Part shown: positions 1-8,303 of the stretch, one piece after another
How the letters are laid out: the number at the start of each line of letters is the position of its first letter
Numbering within the stretch: the stretch's first letter is position 1
From: Paraglaciecola mesophila KMM 241
Lineage (GTDB): Bacteria > Pseudomonadota > Gammaproteobacteria > Enterobacterales > Alteromonadaceae
Length of the DNA: 61,047 bases
Assembly (NCBI RefSeq): GCF_000315015.1
Contig: NZ_BAEP01000055.1
Span: forward strand, 1 to 61,047
Direction of reading: 5' to 3'
Notes under the pieces: model-generated
Databases searched by the model: none
What the model saw: the letters and a program-made list of their open reading frames with translations, nothing else
What the model was told of the DNA's origin: nothing
Program-made: the position numbers and the translations under genes

Positions 1-95
1 TTTAGTTTTATATACGTTATCGAACGGACTAATTTTCGTTGCGATAACAAGTTATGAATGACTAACGCAAATAAGTGCGTTAGCTATTCAATTTA

Positions 96-1355
96 TTAAG
101 CAATTGCTAGTTTCTTCCAGTCGATACAGTCATCAATCTTTTTAATCGTGCTGTGGACTGAAGTTTCGAAGCACTTGCTTTGATTCTTCAATTTTTCGTC
201 ATGAAAATAGCCTATATAGCCGCGTTCATTTCGTTGCGAATTAACAAATTTAACCGTGTTATCAATGACGTGACCCAAACCGACTTTTTCAATTGCTTCA
301 CGATCAGTTTCTAGCGATTTGAGAACGGTCAGCAGAAGGGGAAGGTTGTATTCGTCGGCCAATCTTAGGGAGTGTCCAAGAGAATATATGAGCTTCAAAT
401 CGACAGGGGCCTCGCTAACGAAAATGTCGTCTAATTGGTCATAAATAATTCGCAAGCACATCGCCGCGACCAGCATGGTGTGATAATTTTTAGCCCACGT
501 TTGGAACTTCTCTCCGTGGCGCTGCTTAACATCATCACCCATTCGCCCAACCGGACCCGGAATGATTGTGTCGTTTTGTATTACCTTGGCGATTTCACAA
601 AAAACCAGATCCATATGCCATTCTTTGCAATGTCCAGTTAAGGCGAGGGACGCTAGTAATTCTAGCGATACGTCGAGATCTTGCTTGGCAATATATTTTA
701 TTAGCAGAGCCTCTAAAGAGTTGACGATCCCGTGGTCAAACCGCAGCCCAACATCCAAAAAGTCATGGCATTTGCGCATGCCAGTCAGATAAAACACGTT
801 ATGTGTTAAGGCGTACGCCTGGGACTCATCAGTGTGAATGGGGTCGGGTAAACGGGTAAAGTTCGACATGGCATATAGGCTTTTTACTGGGAATATATGT
901 GCTAAGTCACCGTGGATCTGCGTAGCAAAAATATAATCCATCATACGAAAGGGCACTAACTCCAACGAACGTGCATGTTGTGAATAAAGCTCGTCTGCAA
1001 AATAGTTTTCGTGTTCTGTATTGTTAACCCCAAGGTGCTTAGCGACTGCAATGGGTAATCCAAAGGCGAGGAAAAGTTCGCGATTTGCTTTAGCTAATTG
1101 AAGGAATTTTTCATCTTTCAGTTGATCAAAGAATTGCTTTTCAACGATTTTACTTTTTGATTTAATTGTATGGTTATTACAAACTAATAAATAAAGAGAA
1201 TATTCGCAAAATGACTTTCTATGTAAAAATGTAGTTTCACTATCTGAAATTCTATATAAATCAAAATACTCTTTATTTTCATCTAACCAAATATCTATAT
1301 TTTTAATTTTGGCTTCTATGTCTTTCTTAAATAGTTCTATTTTAAGTTTATTCAT
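96..1355 (-). CDS. hypothetical protein, DUF6895-like, paralogue of the neighbouring divergent gene
   Basis: Function unknown. The 419-residue product is soluble, with no signal peptide or membrane segment, and looks mostly alpha-helical. Its best landmark is a block near the middle (RLPDPIHTDESQAYALTHNV, then FYLTGM) that recurs almost unchanged in the divergent gene at 1532. The two proteins align over their full length, so they are paralogues. The THxxFYLT block reminds me of proteins filed as DUF6895, but I cannot confirm that without a profile search. I chose the start at 1355 because AGGGGAAAC lies just upstream; an in-frame ATG at 1388 would add 11 residues and has no good ribosome binding site. 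The neighbour pair plus a CPBP-like membrane protein suggests a small secondary-metabolite or peptide-related locus, which is inference only. Confidence 0.75.
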   Translation of the reverse strand: MNKLKIELFKKDIEAKIKNIDIWLDENKEYFDLYRISDSETTFLHRKSFCEYSLYLLVCNNHTIKSKSKIVEKQFFDQLKDEKFLQLAKANRELFLAFGLPIAVAKHLGVNNTEHENYFADELYSQHARSLELVPFRMMDYIFATQIHGDLAHIFPVKSLYAMSNFTRLPDPIHTDESQAYALTHNVFYLTGMRKCHDFLDVGLRFDHGIVNSLEALLIKYIAKQDLDVSLELLASLALTGHCKEWHMDLVFCEIAKVIQNDTIIPGPVGRMGDDVKQRHGEKFQTWAKNYHTMLVAAMCLRIIYDQLDDIFVSEAPVDLKLIYSLGHSLRLADEYNLPLLLTVLKSLETDREAIEKVGLGHVIDNTVKFVNSQRNERGYIGYFHDEKLKNQSKCFETSVHSTIKKIDDCIDWKKLAIA

Positions 1356-1531
1356 TTTTGTTTCCCCTGAAATTGATGGGATAATCATTGTTTGTTTTTT
1401 TGATTTGGGAAACTGTAAAAAGTATCAGGTTATTATTTTTAGCGTTTAATTGAGGTTAGCTGATAGATCTTACAGTTCGCTTAATGCTGTCTTTGATTAC
1501 TATTAATTAACTTTAATAAGGAACGACTATC

Positions 1532-2821
1532 ATGAATAATCAAAATTTTGCAGAAAGTAGTACGACGTTAAAATACTTAGAAAAAAGAATTGATAAAATT
1601 GATAACTGGGTAGATAGAAACTTGTCATGCTTCCAACCTTTAGTCGCTGACTGCCCCAAAGGGACTGATTATCGCCGCAAAGCGTTTGGCGAAGCTGGCT
1701 TGTACATATATGTGGCCGCACAATATGAAGCATTTGGATCACCAACAGCATTAGTTGAAAGCTATTGGCATACCATCTCTTCCAATGAATACTTGGATTT
1801 AGCTAGGCGGAATCTCGCCACATATGGTCTCTATGCATTCCCTGTAGCTGTGGCAAAAAGCTTAGGCAAAAGTACCGAAAAACTAGATGCCTATTTCGAA
1901 GATACTTACCTATCAACTCATTTACGATCAATAGAGCTACCTCCTTTTCGACTGATGGATAATCTGTTTTTCGCAAAAATATATGGATTATCTGAAATGC
2001 CCTATTCACTTAAAGAGGTGAATAGGTTGACCAACATGAATCGTCTGCCAGATCCGATTCAATGTGATGAAGCGCAAGCTTATGCTTTAACGCATAATAT
2101 TTTTTACTTGACTGGTATGAAGGTCAATCAAGATTTTCTTGGGCTTGAACCGACATACGGACACCTTCAGTTGCAAGCTTTAGAAGCTCTTTTCGTGCGC
2201 TATATGGCAAATAATAATTTAGATCTAGCGTTAGAGTTATTGATGTGTTTGATATTGACTGGACTCTGTAAGCGTTGGCATTTGCAGTATGCATTAGACC
2301 TAGTAGACAAGAATTTAATTGGTCACACCATAGTACCGGGCCCAGGTGAGCCAGAAGGGTTCGAAAAGCTAAGTGAAACCAGTGATGAATTTCAAACCTG
2401 GGTCAAGCATTATCACACAATGCTCGTGGCCGGCATGACATTCAGACTGGCTGCTACCCATATAGATACCATATGGGCAAGAGGCCCCTCATTATCTTAC
2501 TTTGCAGCATATGCTTCAGGGCAGCTGGTTAGACTTCTTAATGACTACAACTTGCCATTAGCACTGACGGTACTTAAGACTTTAGAAGAGCAAATACCAG
2601 ATATTCAGCGTTTAGATATAGAGTATATCCTCACCTTTTCTCTGCGTTTTATCGAGCAGCAATGCCAAGCAGACGGCAAAGTTGGCTTTTACTATGATCA
2701 GTACCACGCGTTAACTACAACGGGGAAAACTTGGGACGAAGCAGTTAATACGATTCAAGTGCCTTTATTGAATATTCACCGCCAAATCAATTGGCAACAA
2801 TTCGATGCTTTAGCAAGCTAA
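1532..2821 (+). CDS. hypothetical protein, DUF6895-like, paralogue of the divergent gene
   Basis: Function unknown. The 429-residue product shares the order of conserved blocks with the divergent protein ending at 96: an N-terminal IDxWxD segment, an FPVAVAK segment around residue 105, RSxELxPFRxMD around residue 135, and PDPIxxDExQAYALTHNIFY near residues 175-195. No signal peptide or membrane span is visible. The ATG is preceded by TAAGGA at a sensible distance. The gene for a six-to-eight-span membrane protein starts 11 bp after its stop, so the two are probably co-transcribed. The 176-bp gap to the divergent paralogue is A+T-rich and should hold both promoters. No enzyme motif stands out. 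Confidence 0.75.
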   Translation: MNNQNFAESSTTLKYLEKRIDKIDNWVDRNLSCFQPLVADCPKGTDYRRKAFGEAGLYIYVAAQYEAFGSPTALVESYWHTISSNEYLDLARRNLATYGLYAFPVAVAKSLGKSTEKLDAYFEDTYLSTHLRSIELPPFRLMDNLFFAKIYGLSEMPYSLKEVNRLTNMNRLPDPIQCDEAQAYALTHNIFYLTGMKVNQDFLGLEPTYGHLQLQALEALFVRYMANNNLDLALELLMCLILTGLCKRWHLQYALDLVDKNLIGHTIVPGPGEPEGFEKLSETSDEFQTWVKHYHTMLVAGMTFRLAATHIDTIWARGPSLSYFAAYASGQLVRLLNDYNLPLALTVLKTLEEQIPDIQRLDIEYILTFSLRFIEQQCQADGKVGFYYDQYHALTTTGKTWDEAVNTIQVPLLNIHRQINWQQFDALAS

Positions 2822-2831
2822 GGGGGCGTAC

Positions 2832-3731
2832 ATGCAACTCACCATAAAAAAGTTTAACTTTCTTATTGCAGTTATTTTTATCACCAGTATCTCAGTGCAG
2901 TGTCTATTTGCCTATATCGACATTATTAGCTTTGGAGGAATGCTAATAGTGAGTTTAATGTGGATCCCCCTATTGGCATGTTTATTAAGTGGAAGAAAAT
3001 GCATTAACTTGATGCTAGTCAGTGTTAAACGTATCGATATTAAATGGATAGGGATAGGTATTTTTACTGGTTTCGTATTATTGTTCGCAGAGCAGGGCTC
3101 TTTGTATTTTGGGCGACTGGGACATCTAAATGATCAAGTGTATTTTTTAGATACGGTACGCCAACAAATCCACATAACTAATGTCGCATTGTTGTTAGGT
3201 AACGAGCCTCAATCCTATGCTTTCTTTGCCCTTAACTTGTGTCTTACGATCACTGTTGTCGGGGTGCTAATGGCTATTTTAGTGGTTTTCCCTTTCGAGG
3301 CTTGCTGGAGAGGAGTTATCTTTCAAGAGCTGTCCAATTTGGTAGGGATCCATAAGGCTCCAATCTTTGTGGGTCTGTTGATTGGACTCTGTGCTATGCC
3401 TTTAAGCCTTTTTGGGTACATTAACCCAAACTCCCCTCTACTAAGTGCTTTTATTTACATGCCGCTGTTATCTGTAGGCCTGAGTTACGTATTAGCGGGC
3501 TTAGCAATAAATACAGTCAGTGCTTGGCCTACCGCCATAGCGTTAGGTATTTACTTTATTGGTAGCAGTAACTTGTTCTTGCTGCCCGATGATGCCAGCG
3601 CAAGTATGGCGGCTAAAGGGGTTGTTTTAGCTTTAGCCACACTTTGGATCAGAAGTGCATTAATCAGCCGTTTTGAACAAGCAGAGCAACAAAAAGAAGA
3701 TATAACCCACCAAGTGGAAGCTTGCTCCTAG
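2832..3731 (+). CDS. multi-span membrane protein, CPBP-like, probably without protease activity
   Basis: A 299-residue integral membrane protein with about eight hydrophobic segments and a charged C-terminal tail. The segment FPFEACWRGVIFQEL near residues 155-169 aligns with the EExxxR signature of CPBP (CAAX/Abi-family) intramembrane proteases, but the second glutamate is alanine. In the later conserved segments (GLLIGLCAMPLSLF and the WPTAIALGIYFIGSSN segment) I do not see the histidines of the FxxxH and HxxxN motifs. It may therefore be an inactive CPBP relative, and some CPBP proteins act in bacteriocin self-immunity. It follows the paralogue gene by 11 bp, so it is likely in the same operon. 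Family call moderate, loss of catalysis moderate. Confidence 0.7.
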   Translation: MQLTIKKFNFLIAVIFITSISVQCLFAYIDIISFGGMLIVSLMWIPLLACLLSGRKCINLMLVSVKRIDIKWIGIGIFTGFVLLFAEQGSLYFGRLGHLNDQVYFLDTVRQQIHITNVALLLGNEPQSYAFFALNLCLTITVVGVLMAILVVFPFEACWRGVIFQELSNLVGIHKAPIFVGLLIGLCAMPLSLFGYINPNSPLLSAFIYMPLLSVGLSYVLAGLAINTVSAWPTAIALGIYFIGSSNLFLLPDDASASMAAKGVVLALATLWIRSALISRFEQAEQQKEDITHQVEACS

Positions 3732-4049
3732 TGCAAAAATAAAAGGCAGGTGTGAGTATTTCAATCAGACATGTAATCCTTGCGGCACAATTGTCACCTG
3801 CTATTGGTGGCAGTCGTCTGTGCTGTAGCACCTTCTAGTTATTCACAATCTTTCTACGCCGACAAACCGACAATATAGCCTACCTCTAATCATGCGCTAT
3901 TCTCAGAAGGTTTTGCCAATCGGCTTTTTTACCTGCCGGCGCCCTGAGTATGATAAAGCAAATACAAAGGTTACAAATTGTTAGCTCTTGTTGATCAAGC
4001 CAAGGCTGAGCTGTTAGGTTAGAAGTGAATTCTTAATGGAGGACATGTT
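3732..4049. other. intergenic region without a recognised gene
   Basis: I see no convincing ORF or RNA gene in these 318 bp. An imperfect inverted repeat (GGCAGGTG near 3754 and CACCTGC near 3796) could form a long-loop structure after the membrane-protein gene, but there is no T-run, so I do not call it a terminator. The 3' part should contain the promoter of the small gene at 4050. Confidence 0.4.
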
Positions 4050-4265
4050 ATGACGTCTAGTAAACAGGATCAAAATGAACACGGTATCGCGCACTTTGCA
4101 GCCTTAAAAACCGCTATTGCCAACGGTGAAGAGCAAACCGTGAAAGAGCTACTGCCAACTGGGCCTATGCAAGACATTGAGAAAGATTACTTGATTGAGC
4201 TGGCCAAATTAAATAATAACCGCACTATTATCAACCTACTGCAGAACATACCTTCAAAAGACTAA
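4050..4265 (+). CDS. small helical protein of unknown function
   Basis: A 71-residue acidic, soluble protein with no cysteines, signal or membrane segment. Two predicted helices (residues about 13-35 and 40-63) are joined by a Pro/Gly turn. The spacing of LKxAIxNGEExxVKELL followed by LIELAKLNNNRTIINLL resembles a single ankyrin-like helix pair, but that is weak. A strong ribosome binding site (GGAGGA) lies 6-7 bases before the ATG, which is the main reason I accept so short a gene. It stands alone between unrelated genes. Confidence 0.6.
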   Translation: MTSSKQDQNEHGIAHFAALKTAIANGEEQTVKELLPTGPMQDIEKDYLIELAKLNNNRTIINLLQNIPSKD

Positions 4266-4404
4266 CCCGCAGGCGTTGAGTGCGGTGCTAATGGAGTTGG
4301 GGGCAAGCCTCTTCTGCTGTTAATTTTCAAGTAATCAAAGTTGACCTATGGGCGTGAAATATTGATACTGATTGACTTAAAGTCGCTTAGTAAAGGAATT
4401 TCGT

Positions 4405-5205
4405 TTGACGCTGGTGCGCTTATGTAAACTTGCCATATTACTTCTTGTACTGCCGTTTAACGCGAAACTGGCGCAAGCCACTGAACCCTATGAACTTACC
4501 TTTGCGGTTAATACTCCCGGTTCCTTCCCCTATCTGTATTACGACGATCCTTCGCAAACCTACAAAGGGCTGGTACCAGAATTTTTTGCAGCCTTAAAGC
4601 GGCGCGAACTATTAGACATTACCTTCGTGGATTCAAATCAACAACGTAGCGAAACATTTGCAAAAGAAGGCAAAGTTGATTTGTATCTTGCGAATTTGGG
4701 CTGGGTATCTGAGCCTAGCAAAGTCATTACCAGCATACCGATTATTCAGCATAAGACCTTTTTATATAGCCTCACGCCGTTTGATGACGAGTTTGACTTC
4801 GCTAGCGTTGAGAATAAGCGGGTTTGTACTCAGCTAGGCTACGCCTACACTGGCCTACAGGCATCTTTTGAGGCTGGAAAATTGCTTCGATTTGAATCAT
4901 CTACTCAAGACACGCTGGGCTTAATGTTGGCAAAGGGCCGTTGCGATTATGCAGTGCTCAATAACTATAACGCTAAACTCATCTTCTCGGCTCCTGAATA
5001 CTGTGGGCTGACAATTCATCATTCCCCAAAACCAACCAGTACGGTTCCATTAACCATTGTTATGCGACCTGCTTTACACAAGGTGAAAGCACTTATTGAT
5101 GAAGAGCTCACCGGGTTTATAACGAGTGGCAAGGCAACTCAATCCTTAGCATCGCATTCTTCTATTCCTCGTTTTCCAATGCCGGGCCAATGTAACTCTG
5201 TTTAA
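4405..5205 (+). CDS. periplasmic solute-binding-like protein (SBP_bac_3 family)
   Basis: A 266-residue secreted protein. It has an N-terminal hydrophobic signal (about residues 5-25, ending near AQA) followed by a solute-binding family 3 fold: an early beta strand with FAVNTPGSFPYLYYD, the FxGLVPEFF-type segment (here YKGLVPEFFAALKRR) and a second lobe. No ABC permease or ATPase genes are adjacent, so it may be a stand-alone sensor or binding protein, as is common in Alteromonadales. The start is TTG with AAGGAA 8 bases upstream. The ligand cannot be told from sequence; amino-acid-like small molecules are usual for this family. Confidence 0.75.
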   Translation: MTLVRLCKLAILLLVLPFNAKLAQATEPYELTFAVNTPGSFPYLYYDDPSQTYKGLVPEFFAALKRRELLDITFVDSNQQRSETFAKEGKVDLYLANLGWVSEPSKVITSIPIIQHKTFLYSLTPFDDEFDFASVENKRVCTQLGYAYTGLQASFEAGKLLRFESSTQDTLGLMLAKGRCDYAVLNNYNAKLIFSAPEYCGLTIHHSPKPTSTVPLTIVMRPALHKVKALIDEELTGFITSGKATQSLASHSSIPRFPMPGQCNSV

Positions 5206-5306
5206 TGAAGCCATGTCTTTCAAAAAATATTGAATCATCGCACCTTGGCTATTGCGCTGTGCAGAGATTGTCCACATATTAAGCATATCTAATTGGAGTG
5301 TGAAAT

Positions 5307-6179
5307 ATGTTTCGAATATTAATGTTTTTAGCCACTAATATTGCCGTTATGGTATTGATTAGCTTGGTCTTTAGTCTGTTTGGTTTTCAAGGTTTGTTAG
5401 CACAAAACGGGGTTGACTTAGACTTGCAGGCTTTGCTTGTTTACTCGGCCGTTATTGGCTTTAGTGGCTCAATCATCTCCTTGCTGATATCGAAATTTAT
5501 GGCCAAGCGTAGCATGAATGTGCATGTGATTGAGCGTCCCGAAAATGACACCGAGCGTTGGCTGTTACGCACAGTAGAGCGCCAAGCAGAGCAAGCTAAT
5601 ATCGGCATGCCTGAGGTGGGTATATTTGTGCACGCAAGCCCAAATGCCTTTGCCACAGGGTGGAATAAAAACAACGCCCTGGTTGCAGTCAGTACAGGTT
5701 TGCTTGAGAGCATGACCCAAAGCGAAGTTGAGGCAGTACTTGCGCACGAGATTAGCCACGTAGCCAATGGCGATATGGTTACCATGACCCTAATCCAAGG
5801 CGTGCTGAATACTTTCGTGGTGTTTTTGTCGCGGGTTATCGGCCATGTGGTAGACCGAGTCGTATTTAAAGTAGAACGGGGTCATGGGCCAGCGTTTTGG
5901 ATTGTATCGATTATCAGCCAAGTGATATTGGGCATTTTAGCGTCGATGATCGTAATGTGGTTCTCACGCTATCGTGAATTCAGAGCGGACGCTGGTGGCG
6001 CAAGTTTAGCTGGGCGCAGCAATATGATTGCGGCGCTTAAACGTTTGAAGCAAAACCAAGATGCGCCGCCCATGCCAGAAGAAATGGCGGCGTTTGCTAT
6101 CAGTGCAGGTAAGGTACAAAAACTGTTTTCCAGCCACCCGCCGCTAGATAAACGCATAGAAGCTCTGCAAAAAAGTTAA
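5307..6179 (+). CDS. htpX: membrane-bound zinc metalloprotease HtpX
   Basis: A 290-residue M48 peptidase. It has two N-terminal membrane spans (residues about 4-30 and 42-62), the zinc motif HEISH at residues 147-151 in a cytoplasmic domain, two further hydrophobic segments, and the downstream REFRADAGGA segment that supplies the third zinc ligand. Length and order match HtpX throughout. HtpX degrades misfolded inner-membrane proteins and works alongside FtsH. The gene stands alone. The convergent cyclase gene ends 7 bp after its stop, leaving no room for a separate terminator. Confidence 0.95.
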   Translation: MFRILMFLATNIAVMVLISLVFSLFGFQGLLAQNGVDLDLQALLVYSAVIGFSGSIISLLISKFMAKRSMNVHVIERPENDTERWLLRTVERQAEQANIGMPEVGIFVHASPNAFATGWNKNNALVAVSTGLLESMTQSEVEAVLAHEISHVANGDMVTMTLIQGVLNTFVVFLSRVIGHVVDRVVFKVERGHGPAFWIVSIISQVILGILASMIVMWFSRYREFRADAGGASLAGRSNMIAALKRLKQNQDAPPMPEEMAAFAISAGKVQKLFSSHPPLDKRIEALQKS

Positions 6180-6186
6180 CAAGCCC

Positions 6187-6861
6187 TTAGTTGATTTGCA
6201 CGAACGCCCGAACCGGGAAGGTGCCTACACCGGTAATTTTAGGCGGTACCGCATAAAAGCGCGCACCGCTGGTGGGCACTTTATCCAAATTGGTAAGGTG
6301 CTCGCAAATCAATACTTCGTTAGCCAACAACAGGCTGTGTACTGGGCGTTTTTGGCCTCGCGTATCATCAATATTGTGTGAATCAATACCCACTAGTTTT
6401 ACACCATTATTAAGCAACCACTGCGCCGCCTCTTCAGTCAAATATGCGTGATTCTCAAAGTATTGCTCGCTGTTCCAGTGCTTGCTCCAATTGGTATTGA
6501 TAAGTACTGCTTTACCCGCTACATCCGCATTCTTAAAAAAGTGTAGGCCGATCTCTATGCTATCTTTTGCATCAATCACCACTGTGGGTAAATCAGCTAG
6601 CAATTCTAAAGACACTTGTGCAAGGTCGTCACCGTCTGCCGCAAAGTGAAATGGTGTGTCGATATAGGTGCCGGTATTACTGACCATTTCGATTTTGCCA
6701 ATCTGTACTTGATAACCATCACCGTAAATCTTTTTTGATTCTTCGCGACTTAGGTAGTCGCACATAATGGGCGCGGGTAAACCCTTGTAAGTAATTAAGC
6801 CGTCATAGATGCGGTGGCTCAAATCGATAAAAGTCCGTTTGCTAGGTTGAAGGTCAGTCAA
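6187..6861 (-). CDS. cyclase-family metal-dependent hydrolase (kynurenine formamidase-like)
   Basis: A 224-residue soluble enzyme of the Cyclase (PF04199-type) family. It opens with the characteristic DLSHRIYDGLITYKGLP and carries SNTGTYIDTPFHFAADG, the family's HxGTHxDxPxH metal-binding motif with the first two His positions changed (N and Y). The family includes KynB arylformamidases and isatin hydrolases. No kynurenine-pathway genes are nearby, so I do not name it kynB. The altered motif leaves D and the last H as likely metal ligands. It lies between htpX (convergent) and yhiN (divergent). Confidence 0.85.
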   Translation of the reverse strand: MTDLQPSKRTFIDLSHRIYDGLITYKGLPAPIMCDYLSREESKKIYGDGYQVQIGKIEMVSNTGTYIDTPFHFAADGDDLAQVSLELLADLPTVVIDAKDSIEIGLHFFKNADVAGKAVLINTNWSKHWNSEQYFENHAYLTEEAAQWLLNNGVKLVGIDSHNIDDTRGQKRPVHSLLLANEVLICEHLTNLDKVPTSGARFYAVPPKITGVGTFPVRAFVQIN

Positions 6862-6988
6862 AGTGGCTCCTCAGATAGGCGGAATATACAAGATAGCGTG
6901 AGCACAACTTAGCATTAATTTGGGTTTTTAAAGCAAAATTCTTTATACTCCGCGCGAAATACATCCCTCTAAAACAACAGGCAGTAAA

Positions 6989-8170
6989 GTGAAGAAAGTA
7001 GACGTAATCGTCATAGGTGCAGGTGCAGCAGGTTTATTTTGCGCAGCGCAAGCGGGAAAGCGCGGGCGTAGTGTGGCTGTGCTCGACCACGCAAAGCGTA
7101 TCGGTGGCAAAATTCTCATGTCTGGCGGCGGTCGTTGTAACTTCACCAACATGTACGCCTCTCACGAAAACTTCCTTTGTGATAACAAACACTTTTGTAA
7201 ATCTGCGCTAAGCCGATATACCCAGTGGGATTTCATCAGTCTGGTTGCTGAGCACGGTATTGCCTATCATGAGAAAACCTTAGGTCAGCTGTTTTGTGAT
7301 GACAGCGCCAAAGATATACTCAACATGCTGCTGAGCGAATGCGACAAAGCAGGCGCCACAGTCACCAATCAATGTGATGTACTGAAAATAGAAAAAGGTG
7401 ATACCGGTTTTACCTTGCAGACCAGTAAAGGCGAGTATCAATGTGAATCCCTGGTGATTGCCACGGGCGGGCTTTCTATGCCGAAACTGGGTGCCAGCCC
7501 ATTTGGGTATAAAGTCGCGGAGCAATTTGGTTTAACGGTAAAGCCGACCCGCGCAGGCCTAGTGCCTTTCACTCTGCACGAGCAAGACAAAAACGTACTC
7601 GCTGAGCTAAGCGGTATTTCCCTTGATGCTAGCGCTAACTGCAACGACACCAGCTTCAATGAAAATATCTTGTTTACTCACAGAGGCTTAAGTGGCCCCG
7701 CAGTACTGCAAATCTCGTCTTTTTGGGAGCCAGGCCAAGCAGTTGAGTTCGACTTATACCCAAATGGTGATTTGTATGAACAATTGCACAAAGCCCAACA
7801 AAGCCAACCGGATGTATTGCTCAGTAATGCCTTAGCGGCATTTTACCCCAAACGCTATGTACAAACCGTGTTGCCCTATTTGGGCATTGAGAACAAACCC
7901 TTAAAACAATATCAAGGCAAGAGCCTAAATGAGGTTGCAAAAGCCTTTCATCAATGGCACTTAAAACCTAACGGCACAGAAGGTTATCGCACCGCAGAGG
8001 TCACATTAGGCGGCGTGGACACAGATTTTCTGTCCTCTAAAACCATGGAAGCCAAAGATGTGAAAGGGCTATATTTCATCGGCGAAGTGATGGACGTCAC
8101 TGGCTGGCTAGGGGGCTATAACTTCCAATGGGCATGGTCGTCTGGTTATGTAGCCGGGCAAGTGGTTTGA
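6989..8170 (+). CDS. yhiN: HI0933/YhiN (BaiN)-family flavoprotein; transposon attachment gene
   Basis: A 393-residue FAD/NAD(P)-dependent oxidoreductase. It has a Rossmann motif VIGAGAAGLFCA at residues 7-18, the family-typical GGGRCNFTN at about 46-54, and a C-terminal GEVMDVTGWLGGYNFQWAWS segment that closes the FAD site. The start is GTG at 6989 with AGGCAG upstream. Its cellular substrate is unknown; BaiN relatives in gut bacteria act on bile-acid intermediates, but that cannot be carried over. The Tn7-like element begins 3 bp after its TGA. The highly conserved 3' end would be a natural recognition sequence for a TnsD-type protein, just as the glmS 3' end is for Tn7. Confidence 0.93.
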   Translation: MKKVDVIVIGAGAAGLFCAAQAGKRGRSVAVLDHAKRIGGKILMSGGGRCNFTNMYASHENFLCDNKHFCKSALSRYTQWDFISLVAEHGIAYHEKTLGQLFCDDSAKDILNMLLSECDKAGATVTNQCDVLKIEKGDTGFTLQTSKGEYQCESLVIATGGLSMPKLGASPFGYKVAEQFGLTVKPTRAGLVPFTLHEQDKNVLAELSGISLDASANCNDTSFNENILFTHRGLSGPAVLQISSFWEPGQAVEFDLYPNGDLYEQLHKAQQSQPDVLLSNALAAFYPKRYVQTVLPYLGIENKPLKQYQGKSLNEVAKAFHQWHLKPNGTEGYRTAEVTLGGVDTDFLSSKTMEAKDVKGLYFIGEVMDVTGWLGGYNFQWAWSSGYVAGQVV

Positions 8171-8173
8171 TTT
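8169..8173. repeat. 5-bp target-site duplication GATTT, left copy
   Basis: GATTT directly precedes the TGTG terminus at 8174 and is repeated at 29369-29373 directly after the other terminus. A 5-bp duplication is what Tn7-type transposases make. The first two bases are the last two of the yhiN stop codon. Confidence 0.92.
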
Positions 8174-8251
8174 TGTGACATCATAAAAAAGTTTGTCCCT
8201 AAATAAAAAAGTTTACCCCTTAACTATAAATAGCATAAAAAAGATTGTCCT
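8174..8251 (+). repeat. yhiN-proximal transposon end with three TnsB-type sites
   Basis: Three copies of an about 18-bp site, consensus ATAAAAAAGTTTGTCCC, lie at 8182-8199, 8202-8219 and 8234-8251. The first follows the TGTG terminus. Sites 1 and 2 are 20 bp apart and sites 2 and 3 are 32 bp apart. The third abuts a weak candidate tnsA promoter (TTTAAA at 8251, TATACC at 8273), so TnsB binding there could repress tnsABC, as is known for Tn7. The promoter reading is speculative. Confidence 0.85.
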
Positions 8252-8303
8252 TTAAAGCATTCCCTCTTATTGTATACCTATTGTTTTAATTTAGGTGTGT
8301 GTT

